Source: Exiguobacterium sp. s122 (GTDB taxonomy: Bacteria > Bacillota > Bacilli > Exiguobacteriales > Exiguobacteriaceae). From it: DNA of 64,000 nucleotides. Within the stretch, counting starts at the first letter, position 1. The number at the start of each line of letters is the position of its first letter. The DNA lies in the NCBI RefSeq assembly GCF_018618475.1, contig NZ_JACSMD010000004.1, positions 42,791-106,790 on the forward strand. The letters are read 5' to 3'. The notes below the pieces were generated by a model that saw nothing but the letters and a program-made list of their open reading frames with translations, was not told where the DNA came from and did not search any database. Positions 1-9,175 of this stretch are shown in pieces. The position numbers and the translations under genes are program-made.

Positions 1-1157
1 TCTTCTTCCGATGGCCATTCAGAATGGAGCCAGATGATTTGTTTGTCTGTGAACACGAGGTCCGAAACAGCTTTCGTCTCTTCGAACGCGCCATCTGTAT
101 CGACTGCCTCGACCGACGTCGGAGAACCGTCCTTGTCATAGTATTTCTGCATGACTTCTCCTTCCGTCATGTACGCGAGCAGTTTTTTCGATGCTTCTTG
201 TTCCGCTTCCGATCCAGCGCTCGACACAGAGAGCGCCAAGTCAGCCGCACCGACCGTCATCTCTTGGCCTGCTTCTTGGCCTGGGAAGGCAAACATGCTC
301 ACTTCGAAATCAGGCTGCTGATCACGGATGACCGGGAGCGCCCAAATGCCGTTCGGGAAAATCAACGCTTCTTCCCTTGCGAAGAGTGCGACCGCATCGC
401 TGTAAGATGCCCCGTTCGCATTCTTTTGCGTGTTACCGCTGACGAGGCTTAACTCATCTGCCACAGTCTCAAAATCTTCGTTACCGACTTTGATGCCATC
501 TTTCGGGCTATTTTTCAATGCGTCTTGCGTTTGGTCGAAACCGCCTGTCGTTGTCGCCCAAGCCAATTGGTGATAACCGTTCATCGTCCATGAGTCGTCT
601 GTCGTGAGTGCTGCCGCAAACGGTGTCTCGCCAGCATCTTTAATTTCTTTGACCACGTCTTCAAACTCGGACCATGTTTTTGGCGCCTCCAGTCCTAGCT
701 CTTCAAACTTCGTCTTGTTATAGAAGAAGCCCCACGCGTTCGAGTTGAGCGGCAGTGAGTAAATCCCTCCGTCGACCGCGTACGATTCAGCCGCCCCTTG
801 CTTCAAGTTGCTCAAGAAATCTTCGTCAGACAGGTCGAGGAACTTCCCGTCAGCCGCCCACCCTTTAAAGTCTGGGTTTTGCGGGTATGTGTGCACGATA
901 TCCGGGATGTCCCCGCCGGCGACCCGCGTTTTCAATACGGTCCCGGCATTGCTGACGCTCGTCAATTTGACGTCGATATCAGGATTCTCTTTTTCAAAAT
1001 CAGCGATGATCTCATCGAGCGTCCCCTTCATTTCGACTTTTTGGGAGAAGAATTCGATTTCTGTCTTGTCCGACTCCGCTCCGCCCGAGCAACCAGCTGC
1101 GAGTACGAGAGATGATGCGACGAGCCCTACCATGCCTAGTTTCATTGTCTTGTTCAT
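1..1157 (-). CDS. ABC sugar-binding lipoprotein (partial, C-terminus off window)
   Basis: This is an extracellular solute-binding protein for a carbohydrate ABC importer, cut by the left edge. The N-terminus is MNKTMKLGMVGLVASSLVLA followed by a lipobox-like AGC, so it should be a membrane-anchored lipoprotein. The mature part has family-1 binding-protein features (IADFEKENPDIDV, GGDIPDIVHTYP, WGFFYNKTKFEELGL, PKTWSEFEDV). The ATG at 1157 overlaps the stop of the upstream alpha-galactosidase gene (ATGA), and GGAGG lies about 9 bases before it, implying translational coupling. By context the ligand is probably an alpha-galactoside such as raffinose or melibiose; permease genes would be expected beyond the left edge. 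Confidence 0.93.
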   Translation of the reverse strand, partial: MNKTMKLGMVGLVASSLVLAAGCSGGAESDKTEIEFFSQKVEMKGTLDEIIADFEKENPDIDVKLTSVSNAGTVLKTRVAGGDIPDIVHTYPQNPDFKGWAADGKFLDLSDEDFLSNLKQGAAESYAVDGGIYSLPLNSNAWGFFYNKTKFEELGLEAPKTWSEFEDVVKEIKDAGETPFAAALTTDDSWTMNGYHQLAWATTTGGFDQTQDALKNSPKDGIKVGNEDFETVADELSLVSGNTQKNANGASYSDAVALFAREEALIFPNGIWALPVIRDQQPDFEVSMFAFPGQEAGQEMTVGAADLALSVSSAGSEAEQEASKKLLAYMTEGEVMQKYYDKDGSPTSVEAVDTDGAFEETKAVSDLVFTDKQIIWLHSEWPSEE

Positions 1158-3364
1158 TTTGATTGGCCTCCTGAAAGTTCGTTTACTTTTTTCAGTACGT
1201 ATAACTTACTTACAAAATCACCTTTGACAATCGGCTCGATGTAAAGCCCGACGTGCATGAGCTCATCACCGCCGTAACGCTGGCCCTCTACTTCATAGAC
1301 GGCTGTTGTGTCCAATCCTCTCAATTTCAACAAACGGATGAGCGGTGCGGTTTCGCTGAGCACGCTATAGTCACAGACGATGACTTCCTCTTCCGATACG
1401 AACATCCAAGAAGGATGATTGCTGTCGAATGCGCTCTCCAGCCGGTAGAACGTCCCATATTGGAACGTACGACGATGCTCCTGATAGAATGCGACTTGCT
1501 GTTTGACGATCGCCTTCTCGTCTTCTGACATCTCAGTCACATCGAGCTCATAACCGAACACGCCAGCCATCGCGACGTTCCCCCGCATCTCGAGACTCGT
1601 CTCACGGTGTGTCTGGTGGTTTGGCACAGCCGAGACGTGTGCGCCCATCGAGGAGATGGGATACACTATGCTCGTCCCATGTTGAATTTTCAAACGCGCG
1701 ATGGCGTCCGTGTTGTCACTCGTCCACGTTTGAGGCATGTAGTACAACATGCCTGGATCGAACCGACCGCCGCCGCCGGAGCAGCTCTCGAACAAGATGT
1801 TCGGATAGCGTGACGTGATCGTCTCGAGCACTTCATATAGTCCAAGGACATAGCGGTGTAACACTTCTCCTTGACGGTCACTCGGTAGTGACGTCGAGAA
1901 TACCTCGGTCACGTTACGGTTGAAGTCCCATTTGAGATAATCGATTGGGACGCGGTCCAACACCTCGGTCATCTGCTGCACGATGTTATCTCGTACTTCT
2001 TTCCGACTGAAATCGAGTACATATTGATCTCGTCCTTTGGATAGACCGCGTCCCGGGATTTGAATCGCCCAGTCCGGATGCTGTTTGAAGAGTTCGCTCT
2101 CTCTCGAAATCATCTCCGGTTCGAACCATAGACCGAATTTCATGCCTTTGGTGTGAATGTAGTCTGCGAGTCCTTTCAATCCGTTCGGAATCTTTTGCTC
2201 ATATTCGAACCAGTCGCCTAGTGACGTGTAATCATCATCGCGACGTCCGAACCAGCCATCGTCCAGCACGAACAACTCGATTCCGAGCGCGGCACTCTCA
2301 TCGACGATCGATTTGATTTTGGCTTCGTCGAAGTCGAAATAAGTCGCTTCCCAGTTGTTGATCAAAATTGGTCGGTCTGCGTCACGGAAGGTTCCGCGTG
2401 CGAGCCGTTCACGATACAGGGCGTGGAATGCTTGTGACATTTCCATCGTCCCGTTTGCACTATAGACGATGTTCACTTCCGGCGTTTGGAAACATGCGCC
2501 TGGATCCAAACGCCACTCGAATCCAAATTCGTTGATGCCGAGTTGCACACGGGTCTGTCCGTATGGGTCTCGTTCGAGCAACATTTGATGACTTCCGCTA
2601 TAGACAAGGCTGAAGCCGACTGCTTCTCCCGCATACTCCGTCGTCTCGGGTGAAACGAGTGCGAGAAACGGGTTCATCTGGTGACTACTCGAGCCACGTT
2701 TGCTGTCGAATACTTTCACGCCACGTTTTACTGGTTCACGCTCCATCATTCGTTCTCGGCCCCACATCCCGTTCAGCGTGATGACCTCGAGCTCTTGAAG
2801 CGGAAGGTCCAATGAGAGGCTCGCTGCTTTTTGAAGGTAATGGGTCTCCGCTCCTTCATTTTCAATTCGAACGGATCGTGCCAACACCGGACGGTCACGA
2901 TACACGGTATAGACGAGACGAGCAGTCAGTCGCTCTTTCGGATCTTCGAGTGTGATGATCAGCGTCTCGGCTTCTTCATCCTGTTCGACATACGTCGAAG
3001 GCATGCCATCAAGACGCGGTTTTCCTGTCACAATCTCATAGGACTTGTAACGGAAATCCGTGACAGTCGATCCGTCTTCGTGGCGGATGACTTGGGCCGG
3101 CGTCCGATAATCTCCCGTCCCGTAACCTGGATATTCTTGCAAGATCGTATCGAGGGAATAAAGGCGATCCGTCGCCTCCGGAAAGTTCGGGGAAAAGGAA
3201 CGGTCGACGCGAGGATACTTCCGTCCACCGCGATATGCCGAAATCGCCTGACCAAAATATTCGTTGGTCAACACGTTGCCTTCTTCGACACGGAGCACAT
3301 AGCTAAACACTGCATTAGACAAATGGAATACTCTCTCTGTTTCGTTAACATGAATCAACTTCAT
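1154..3364 (-). CDS. aga: Alpha-galactosidase, GH36
   Basis: Hydrolyses terminal alpha-galactosyl residues (raffinose, melibiose type substrates). The 736-residue length matches Bacillus GH36 enzymes. Visible family motifs are VLDDGWFGRRDDD near residue 365, YLKWDFNR near 480 (the Asp is the expected nucleophile), SCSGGGGRFDPG near 525 and WTSDNTDA near 545 (expected acid/base Asp). No signal peptide is seen, so it should act in the cytoplasm after uptake. GGGAGG lies 7 bases before the ATG. The promoter region just upstream carries two LacI-type operators and a cre-like site, and the stop overlaps the start of the sugar-binding lipoprotein gene. The galactose released would feed the galKET products. 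Confidence 0.95.
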   Translation of the reverse strand: MKLIHVNETERVFHLSNAVFSYVLRVEEGNVLTNEYFGQAISAYRGGRKYPRVDRSFSPNFPEATDRLYSLDTILQEYPGYGTGDYRTPAQVIRHEDGSTVTDFRYKSYEIVTGKPRLDGMPSTYVEQDEEAETLIITLEDPKERLTARLVYTVYRDRPVLARSVRIENEGAETHYLQKAASLSLDLPLQELEVITLNGMWGRERMMEREPVKRGVKVFDSKRGSSSHQMNPFLALVSPETTEYAGEAVGFSLVYSGSHQMLLERDPYGQTRVQLGINEFGFEWRLDPGACFQTPEVNIVYSANGTMEMSQAFHALYRERLARGTFRDADRPILINNWEATYFDFDEAKIKSIVDESAALGIELFVLDDGWFGRRDDDYTSLGDWFEYEQKIPNGLKGLADYIHTKGMKFGLWFEPEMISRESELFKQHPDWAIQIPGRGLSKGRDQYVLDFSRKEVRDNIVQQMTEVLDRVPIDYLKWDFNRNVTEVFSTSLPSDRQGEVLHRYVLGLYEVLETITSRYPNILFESCSGGGGRFDPGMLYYMPQTWTSDNTDAIARLKIQHGTSIVYPISSMGAHVSAVPNHQTHRETSLEMRGNVAMAGVFGYELDVTEMSEDEKAIVKQQVAFYQEHRRTFQYGTFYRLESAFDSNHPSWMFVSEEEVIVCDYSVLSETAPLIRLLKLRGLDTTAVYEVEGQRYGGDELMHVGLYIEPIVKGDFVSKLYVLKKVNELSGGQSK

Positions 3365-3409
3365 GGCTCAACCTCCCAATAGTGGTTGCGCTTTCAATAA
3401 AAACTAAAA

Positions 3410-3423
3410 TGAAAGCGTTTACT
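3410..3423 (-). promoter_or_regulatory. cre-like site (candidate CcpA operator) upstream of aga
   Basis: TGAAAGCGTTTACT matches the catabolite-responsive element consensus TGWAANCGNTNWCA at 13 of 14 positions. It overlaps the proximal LacI-type operator and lies downstream of the predicted start point, where CcpA would block transcription. CcpA control is inferred from the motif only. Confidence 0.6.
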
Positions 3424-3427
3424 AAAC
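3417..3427. promoter_or_regulatory. LacI-family operator O1 (aga promoter)
   Basis: GTTTACTAAAC is a near-palindrome whose exact reverse complement occurs at 3444-3454 and 8317-8327. It lies between aga and the lacI-type gene, about 55 bases before the aga start codon. Confidence 0.75.
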
Positions 3428-3430
3428 ACA

Positions 3431-3464
3431 TCTATAATTTAACGTTTAGTAAACACTTTGTCAA
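3431..3464 (-). promoter_or_regulatory. Predicted aga promoter with embedded operator O2
   Basis: On the minus strand a TTGACA -35 box (3464-3459) is followed after 17 bases by TAAATT (3441-3436). The operator GTTTAGTAAAC (3444-3454) fills the spacer, so bound repressor would occlude RNA polymerase. The -35 is a consensus match; the -10 is weak. Confidence 0.6.
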
Positions 3465-3474
3465 TCGCTTTTAT

Positions 3475-4503
3475 TCAATTTTTATAATGGACACTTTCTC
3501 GCTTGATCAGTTTGGCCGGAATCATGACTCGTACGGGAATATCTCGTTCTTCGCGGATCCGTTCCAACGCCAACTTGACGGCAAATTTCCCAAGTTCTTC
3601 GGTCTCTACCTTCACGGTCGTCAACGAAGGTGTCAGGAATTCAGCGATTTCAATGTCGTCGAAACTAGAGATCGAGATGTCCTCTGGGATGCTGTATCCT
3701 TGTTTTTGAAAAGCGCGATACACACCGACGGCCATCGGGTCACTCGCGACCAACACCGCTGTCGTGTCGCCACGCTCCGTCAACTGTTCACCTAAACGCA
3801 GTCCTTCCAACGTGCTCCATCCTCCTAATAGCCCATAGCGGAGATGCTGCAACCCTTTGTCGTTCATCCAAGATACATAGGTCTGATATCGATCCTCGTC
3901 CTCATTGAAATAGACGTCACCCTCTTGGTTCATGACGACACGCTGCCCTCCGATATAGGCGATGTTGCGATGTCCGTTTTCGTATAGATGTTCTAGACTC
4001 GCTATGGTCGCGCTTTTGAAATCAGAATATACGGCGTCAAACCGTGCGTCGGCATGCGAATCATCGATGACGACAATATTAGGATTCTCGTTATAGAGCG
4101 ACTCCAATGTTTTCGGGTCGACCGTACCGAGGACGAGGATTCCTCCGAGATGGTTCAATCCTTCCCAGTCCGCTTTTTTATCAGACAGACGGATCACCCG
4201 GTTGACACTCACCCTCAGCCGTTCGGCTTCTTGTTCAATACCGCGTCGAATCGCTCGGAAATATGGATCATCAATCTCTTGAATCTCATTGACCGTGGTC
4301 ACGAGCCCAACTGTCGCGATCCGGTTCTTATGTGTTTTCTTCTCTCGTGGGCTGTATTTTAATTGTTTCGCTGTTTGCAACACTTTATCACGTGTTTCTT
4401 GACTGACGGATAACTTCTCATCCGAATTCAATACGCGGGATACAGTCGCAATCGAAACGCCCGCCTTCTTCGCCACTTCACGAATGCTTGTCAAAGTAAT
4501 CAT
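3475..4503 (-). CDS. LacI/GalR-family transcriptional repressor
   Basis: Sugar-responsive repressor of about 342 residues. The N-terminus is a classic LacI helix-turn-helix (SIREVAKKAGVSIATVSRVLN) with hinge helix, followed by a periplasmic-binding-like effector domain that includes VASDPMAVGVYRAFQKQGYS and ISSFDDIEIAEFLTPSLTTV. Start choice is uncertain: ATG 4503 is only one base from GGAGG, whereas the TTG at 4494 has 10-base spacing and gives the usual MTSIREVAK beginning. It sits between galT and aga. The four GTTTAGTAAAC-type sites at the locus, including one over its own promoter, are the likely targets, giving autoregulation and control of galKET and aga. Confidence 0.92.
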   Translation of the reverse strand: MITLTSIREVAKKAGVSIATVSRVLNSDEKLSVSQETRDKVLQTAKQLKYSPREKKTHKNRIATVGLVTTVNEIQEIDDPYFRAIRRGIEQEAERLRVSVNRVIRLSDKKADWEGLNHLGGILVLGTVDPKTLESLYNENPNIVVIDDSHADARFDAVYSDFKSATIASLEHLYENGHRNIAYIGGQRVVMNQEGDVYFNEDEDRYQTYVSWMNDKGLQHLRYGLLGGWSTLEGLRLGEQLTERGDTTAVLVASDPMAVGVYRAFQKQGYSIPEDISISSFDDIEIAEFLTPSLTTVKVETEELGKFAVKLALERIREERDIPVRVMIPAKLIKRESVHYKN

Positions 4504-4532
4504 GCCTCCAATATTGAGTAAAATGTGATTTC

Positions 4533-4561
4533 ATTTTACTAAACATAAGGATTTGTTTCAA
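4533..4561 (-). promoter_or_regulatory. Predicted promoter of the LacI-type gene with operator
   Basis: Minus-strand TTGAAA (4561-4556), 17-base spacer, TAAAAT (4538-4533). The operator-like GTTTAGTAAAA (4544-4534) overlaps the -10 and differs from the other operators at one position. Confidence 0.65.
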
Positions 4562-4605
4562 CCGTAAAGTAAAAGGCAGACAAGTCTTCACCTGTCCGCC
4601 TCCCT

Positions 4606-6078
4606 TTAGTCCCGTGATTGAATTACTTGAATAAAGCGCTGAAGTCCTCGTTGTCCATTTTCGTCCAACTTAAAGACGCCGCAGTCCTCAAGTCCCTTAA
4701 CAAATTTTTCGGCTACGGCCATTTCGATGAAACGTTCGATATTCTCCCTTCCATCGTATGCTCGTTTCAATTCGCAAGCCCAATCTTGATGGAGATCTTG
4801 TACGTTGTCCGTTTCTCCTACAATAAATCTCTTAACTTCGTCCATCTCAGCTTGGAGCCTCGCCGGCAGTACAGCAAGCCCCATCACCTCGATCAATCCG
4901 ATATTTTCTCGTTTGATATGGTGAACATCTGCATGGGGATGGAAGAGTCCGAGTGGATGTTCCGATGTCGTCCGGTTGTTTCGAAGAACGAGATCCAACT
5001 CGAAGAACTCACCTTTTTTTCGTGCGATTGGTGTGATTGTATTATGCGGGGCGTCCGTATGGGCCAAGATGTGACATGCTTCGTCCGAATAGTTGCGCCA
5101 AGTCGACAAGACACGATCCGCGCACGCGACGAGGCTGTTCTGATTTTGGCTACGCAACCGAATGACCGACAACGGCCAAAGCAACGTGTGTCCGCTCACA
5201 TCTGGGAATTCCTCAAAAGAGAATCGGCCTGTCTCGCGCGCCTCCGCCATCGCAAACGTGTATCGTCCTGCTTGGTAATGGTCGTGCGATAAAATCGAGC
5301 CGCCCACAATCGGCAGGTCGGCATTCGATCCCGCGAAGTAATGCGGAAATTTCTCTACAAAGTCGAGCAGACGGACGAACGACGAACGGTCGATCCGCAT
5401 ATCTCGATGCTCACCCGACAATAAGATGCAGTGTTCGTCGTAATAGACGTAAGGCGAGTACTGCATATACCATTCCTCGCCTCCGAGTTCGAGCGGCACA
5501 AGCCGATGATTGGCTCGCGCCGGATGATCTAAACGCCCTTCGTACCCTTCATTTTCCACACAGAGGAGACACTTCGGGTACGGGGCCCCCTCTTTCTTCA
5601 CGCTCTTCTGTTGCGCGATCTCTTTCGGATCTTTCTCTGGCTTCGACACGTTGATGGTGATGTCGACCATTCCATATCTTGTATCTACTTGATAAGAGAT
5701 ATTCTGTTTCGTTCGCTCTGTCTGAATATAGTTCGAGTCCGTCGACAACCGGTAAAAGTAATCCGTCGCCATGACCGGGTCCGTCGCGTACTTGTCGTAA
5801 AACACCCGTTCTACTTCCGAGGGGCGTGGCATGAATTGGTCCATCATGTCTGCCGCGAATCGATCCCGCTGTGACCGGCCGTCCTCAGTCAAACCGTTCC
5901 GCACCGCCTCGTCCACCAATCGGTCGACGAGCTCCGGGATTCGACCGTTCGTCGTCTCATCGCTCGGTGTCGCCCCCGTCATGGCGAGCAACCGGTTCTT
6001 CACGTAGATGACATCCCGCTCCTGGATGAGTCCACTTTTTAGCGTTGCCGCCACGAGTCCATTCACAAGCGCACTCAT
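4606..6078 (-). CDS. galT: UDP-glucose--hexose-1-phosphate uridylyltransferase
   Basis: Leloir pathway enzyme that exchanges galactose-1-phosphate and UDP-glucose. The 490-residue protein is the long Firmicute GalT type (GalT class II) and not the ~350-residue E. coli type. Typical segments include CLLCVENEGYEGR, HCILLSGEHRDMRI, PIVGGSILSHDHYQAG and NTITPIARKKGEFFELDLVL. Its ATG overlaps the galE stop by 4 bases, so it is translationally coupled within galK-galE-galT. It is followed by the repressor gene with its own promoter. Confidence 0.96.
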   Translation of the reverse strand: MSALVNGLVAATLKSGLIQERDVIYVKNRLLAMTGATPSDETTNGRIPELVDRLVDEAVRNGLTEDGRSQRDRFAADMMDQFMPRPSEVERVFYDKYATDPVMATDYFYRLSTDSNYIQTERTKQNISYQVDTRYGMVDITINVSKPEKDPKEIAQQKSVKKEGAPYPKCLLCVENEGYEGRLDHPARANHRLVPLELGGEEWYMQYSPYVYYDEHCILLSGEHRDMRIDRSSFVRLLDFVEKFPHYFAGSNADLPIVGGSILSHDHYQAGRYTFAMAEARETGRFSFEEFPDVSGHTLLWPLSVIRLRSQNQNSLVACADRVLSTWRNYSDEACHILAHTDAPHNTITPIARKKGEFFELDLVLRNNRTTSEHPLGLFHPHADVHHIKRENIGLIEVMGLAVLPARLQAEMDEVKRFIVGETDNVQDLHQDWACELKRAYDGRENIERFIEMAVAEKFVKGLEDCGVFKLDENGQRGLQRFIQVIQSRD

Positions 6079-7073
6079 CGTCCCACCTCACGATATCCGT
6101 CAGGGTGGGCGGCATGCCATGCCCATGCATCTGCGATGATACGGGTGATATCGGTTCTTTCAGGAGCCCACCCCAGTACTCGCTTCGCTTTTTCCGCAGA
6201 GGCAATGAGACGTGCGGGGTCGCCAGCTCGGCGCGTCGTCGCCTGAGCAGGAATCGCGTGTCCCGTCACTTGACGGGCCGCCTGAATCATCTCATTGACA
6301 GAGAATCCCATATTCGATCCCAAATTGAACACGTCACTCTTCTGACCGTCACGCAAATAGTGGAGAGCACGCACATGTGCATCTACCAAGTCTTCGACGT
6401 GGATATAGTCACGGATGCATGTCCCGTCTTCTGTCGGATAATCCGTTCCGTAGATGGAGATGTGGTCACGTTTCCCGTTCGCCACTTCCAAAATGAGCGG
6501 AATGAGATGTGTCTCGGGATGATGGTCCTCACCAATCTCTCCTCCCGACCTTGCCCCCGCCACATTGAAATAGCGCAGAGCCACATAGCGCAGTCCATGG
6601 GCATTCCCGATCCAACCCATCATCTTCTCCATCGCGAGCTTCGTTTCACCATACGTCGACGTCGGATGTGTCAGGGCCGACTCGGCAATCGGCATGATTT
6701 CCTGATCGCCATACGTCGCTGCCGTCGAAGAGAAAACGATCTCAAGCACACCGTGTCTCACCATCGTTTCTAACAACACCTGGGTCCCATAAACGTTGTT
6801 GTCATAATAATCGAGCGGTTTCTCCATCGACTCGCCGACGAGCGAATTTGCCGCAAAATGGACCACTTGGTCAAACTGACCTTGAGAGAACACCTTGTCT
6901 AAAAAGGCTTTATCTCGGATATCCCCCTCATAAAACGTCGCATCAGGATGCAACGCTCGGCGATGTCCCGTCGACAAATTATCCACGACGACGACATCTT
7001 CGCCTCGATCAATCAGTTGATAGACCGCATGAGAGCCGATATAACCGGCGCCCCCTACAACGAGAATACTCAT
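6075..7073 (-). CDS. galE: UDP-glucose 4-epimerase
   Basis: Interconverts UDP-galactose and UDP-glucose. It is an extended short-chain dehydrogenase with an N-terminal NAD-binding motif VGGAGYIGSHAVYQL, a catalytic YGETKLAMEK (Tyr-x3-Lys) near residue 145, and RYFNVAGA. The 332-residue length is normal for GalE. The start overlaps the galK stop (ATGA) and the stop overlaps the galT start, giving a tight three-gene operon. Confidence 0.97.
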   Translation of the reverse strand: MSILVVGGAGYIGSHAVYQLIDRGEDVVVVDNLSTGHRRALHPDATFYEGDIRDKAFLDKVFSQGQFDQVVHFAANSLVGESMEKPLDYYDNNVYGTQVLLETMVRHGVLEIVFSSTAATYGDQEIMPIAESALTHPTSTYGETKLAMEKMMGWIGNAHGLRYVALRYFNVAGARSGGEIGEDHHPETHLIPLILEVANGKRDHISIYGTDYPTEDGTCIRDYIHVEDLVDAHVRALHYLRDGQKSDVFNLGSNMGFSVNEMIQAARQVTGHAIPAQATTRRAGDPARLIASAEKAKRVLGWAPERTDITRIIADAWAWHAAHPDGYREVGR

Positions 7074-8248
7074 GAGATGCTCCCTCCTTTGATTTCATGG
7101 GCTCCTTCCCCGATAGAAGCGACGTAGCAAGTCGGCGCATATCCAATTTGACGTTCATAGTCCGCACTCACTTCGTCGATAAAACGAGCAATCTCATGTT
7201 CCCGTACCAAAGCGATGGCACAACCTCCAAAACCGGCGCCCGTCATGCGCGCCCCAATCGCTCCATGTCTCCATGCGCTCTCGACCAATGTGTTCAACTC
7301 GACACCGGTCACGTCATAATCCTTATCCAACGAGCGATGAGAGGCATCCATCAGTTCTCCGAAGCGATGGACGTCACCGGCCTGAAGCGCGCGGAGCGCC
7401 TCACGTGTGCGCTCATTTTCACTGACGACGTGTCTTGCCCGGCGATAGATGGTCTCATCTTCAAATCGACCTTGTCTTTCTTCTAGTGTGTCACTGTCCA
7501 AATCACAGAGCGCACGGATATTCAATTCTTGATTGAGAACTTCTAGTGCCGTGTCACACTCTTGTCGCCGCTCGTTGTATTTAGATTCGGCCAGTTCACG
7601 CCGCTTATTCGTATTCATGATGACGACCAATACATCCTCAAACTCAAACGGCGCATACGTACATTCAAGCGTATCGCAATCGAGTAACATCGCTTGATTC
7701 TTCTTGCCCATCCCGACCGCATATTGGTCCATGATCCCGCTGTTGACCCCGATGTATTCATTCTCGGCGCGTTGTCCGAATTTGACGAGATCAAGTTGAT
7801 CAAAGTTCAAATCATACACCTCATTCAGAGCGACCGCCGTCACCAACTCAATCGAAGCCGACGAAGACAAGCCCGCACCGTTAGGGATATCGCCAAAATA
7901 CAGAAAGTCCAACCCGAACGACGGTTCACGTCCATCAAGCATGTAACGGAGCATCGCTTTCGGATAATTCACCCACCCGTGAGCGTCTTGATAATCAAGC
8001 TCACCTAACGGCACAGTGACCACTCCAGCTTCCGGAAAATTCATCGAGTAAAAACGGCACTGTCGATCCGTCCGACGTCGTACCAACGCATATGTTCCGA
8101 ACGTCAACGCCGCAGGAAAGACGTGTCCCCCATTGTAGTCGATATGCTCTCCAATCAAATTGATTCTCCCAGGCGCAAAAAATACCCGCTCGAACTCCTC
8201 GTGAAAAGTGTTTGTAAATGCTTCAGACAGTTTCATCATATCTTTCAT
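7070..8248 (-). CDS. galK: Galactokinase
   Basis: Phosphorylates galactose with ATP, the first Leloir step. GHMP-kinase motifs are visible: the galactokinase signature PGRINLIGEHIDYNGGHV near the N-terminus, the ATP loop GDIPNGAGLSSSASIELV, and GARMTGAGFGGCAIALV near the C-terminus. I place the start at ATG 8248, which has AGGAGG 8 bases upstream and gives the normal ~392 residues. The open frame continues upstream to 8347, but that stretch contains the operator and promoter. It is the first gene of galKET. Confidence 0.96.
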   Translation of the reverse strand: MKDMMKLSEAFTNTFHEEFERVFFAPGRINLIGEHIDYNGGHVFPAALTFGTYALVRRRTDRQCRFYSMNFPEAGVVTVPLGELDYQDAHGWVNYPKAMLRYMLDGREPSFGLDFLYFGDIPNGAGLSSSASIELVTAVALNEVYDLNFDQLDLVKFGQRAENEYIGVNSGIMDQYAVGMGKKNQAMLLDCDTLECTYAPFEFEDVLVVIMNTNKRRELAESKYNERRQECDTALEVLNQELNIRALCDLDSDTLEERQGRFEDETIYRRARHVVSENERTREALRALQAGDVHRFGELMDASHRSLDKDYDVTGVELNTLVESAWRHGAIGARMTGAGFGGCAIALVREHEIARFIDEVSADYERQIGYAPTCYVASIGEGAHEIKGGSIS

Positions 8249-8316
8249 AGCCATTCCCTCCTCATCAGTTTCACCACACTCTGATTCTAACGCATTCAAT
8301 CTATAAAATAAATAAT

Positions 8317-8327
8317 GTTTAGTAAAC
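8317..8327. promoter_or_regulatory. LacI-family operator at the galK promoter
   Basis: GTTTAGTAAAC, identical to operator O2 of aga. On the minus strand it overlaps a TTGTTT -35-like box followed 17 bases later by TTATAG, so it would repress galKET. A looser GTTCAGTTAAC-like sequence lies near 8393-8403. Confidence 0.72.
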
Positions 8328-8425
8328 AAATTATGAGTTTTTTTCATTTTTACGAAGAACTAAAATAATTTAAAATTTACAATATAACTATTGTTCAGTT
8401 AACAAAATCGATTGAATCCGATTAT

Positions 8426-8457
8426 AAAACCCGCACTGGTTCACCAGTGCGGGTTTT
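8426..8457. terminator. Bidirectional intrinsic terminator
   Basis: Strong GC hairpin with arms CCCGCACTGGT and ACCAGTGCGGG and a 2-base loop, flanked by AAAA and TTTT. It insulates the gal operon from sequence to its right. Confidence 0.85.
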
Positions 8458-8512
8458 ATATGGAGCTTATTCACAATAGAGATATCTCACTTGTTTGATA
8501 TCTCATCTCTTT

Positions 8513-8683
8513 TTAACGAAGACTCTTCCTATTCGTTAGAATGACGTGACGATACCACTCGTACGAATCTTTTCGATAGCGATTGAGCGTCCCCTTCCCG
8601 TCATTATTACGGTCCACATAAATAAATCCGTAGCGTTTTTTCATCTCTCCTGTCGTGAATGAAATCGGTTCGATGCATCCCCA
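8513..8683 (-). pseudogene. GH1 6-phospho-beta-glucosidase remnant (C-terminal end only)
   Basis: About 56 codons ending in TAA translate to WGCIEPISFTTGEMKKRYGF and continue with IYVDRNNDGKGTLNRYRKDS, the characteristic C-terminus of family 1 6-phospho-beta-glucosidases. The rest of the ~470-residue enzyme is absent; an in-frame TGA lies directly upstream of the first Trp codon. It is a relic of an earlier glycoside locus. Confidence 0.85.
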
Positions 8684-8726
8684 TCATAAGCTCTCCATCA
8701 TCTTATAATGGTTGTACATATTAAAT

Positions 8727-8760
8727 ACGGACCAAGTTCATTTTTATGAACCTGGTCCGT
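8727..8760. terminator. Inverted repeat, probable terminator of the small membrane-protein gene
   Basis: Arms ACGGACCAAGTTCA and TGAACCTGGTCCGT pair with one mismatch around a short loop, just past the stop at 8771 of the minus-strand gene. The following T-run on the minus strand is weak (ATTTAAT). Confidence 0.5.
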
Positions 8761-8770
8761 TTGACGGAAT

Positions 8771-9040
8771 TTATGAGTATAGTCCGATAAAGTAAGCAGC
8801 GACCACCAACAGGAGCACGTATGAGAAAATGACTGTCGGAGGAGAGACCGTCTCATGTTCGAAGCGTTTAAACAATCGTTCTGCCAGATGGCCACTGATG
8901 AGTACACTTACCCCCACCAAAGCTCCACCCAAAAAGACATTTAATTCTGTCGTCAGAGCAAAGAATACGCTCAACATGATAAATACCGTGGTAAATAGAG
9001 TTGAGAAGACTTTAAGTTTATTCACAATGACACACCCCAT
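8771..9040 (-). CDS. Small membrane protein, unknown
   Basis: About 85-89 residues with three hydrophobic segments (VFSTLFTTVFIMLSVFFAL, FLGGALVGVSVLISGHLA, VIFSYVLLLVVAAYFIGLYS) separated by a short charged stretch. I do not recognise a family. Start choice is uncertain: ATG 9040 has a GG almost touching it, while GTG 9022 (VNKLK) has a G-rich stretch at better spacing. It stands alone between the GH1 relic and the plasmid maintenance genes. Confidence 0.6.
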   Translation of the reverse strand: MGCVIVNKLKVFSTLFTTVFIMLSVFFALTTELNVFLGGALVGVSVLISGHLAERLFKRFEHETVSPPTVIFSYVLLLVVAAYFIGLYS

Positions 9041-9175
9041 CCTTTTTTGATTGCGAGAGTGCGCTCGTACTCACGAGTTTATATACTTACGAGTTCGACT
9101 TGAAAGAAGATTCATAGATTTTGACGGATGATAAGAACGGCTTTAATACAAAACCGGACAACCCGTACTCATTCA

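Noticed and set aside
2831..3382. Long plus-strand open frame opposite aga
   Set aside because: It is the complement of a clear GH36 coding frame and has no recognisable product or ribosome site.
8249..8347. Longer N-terminus for galactokinase
   Set aside because: The extension contains the operator and promoter, lacks a good ribosome site, and is absent from normal-length galactokinases.
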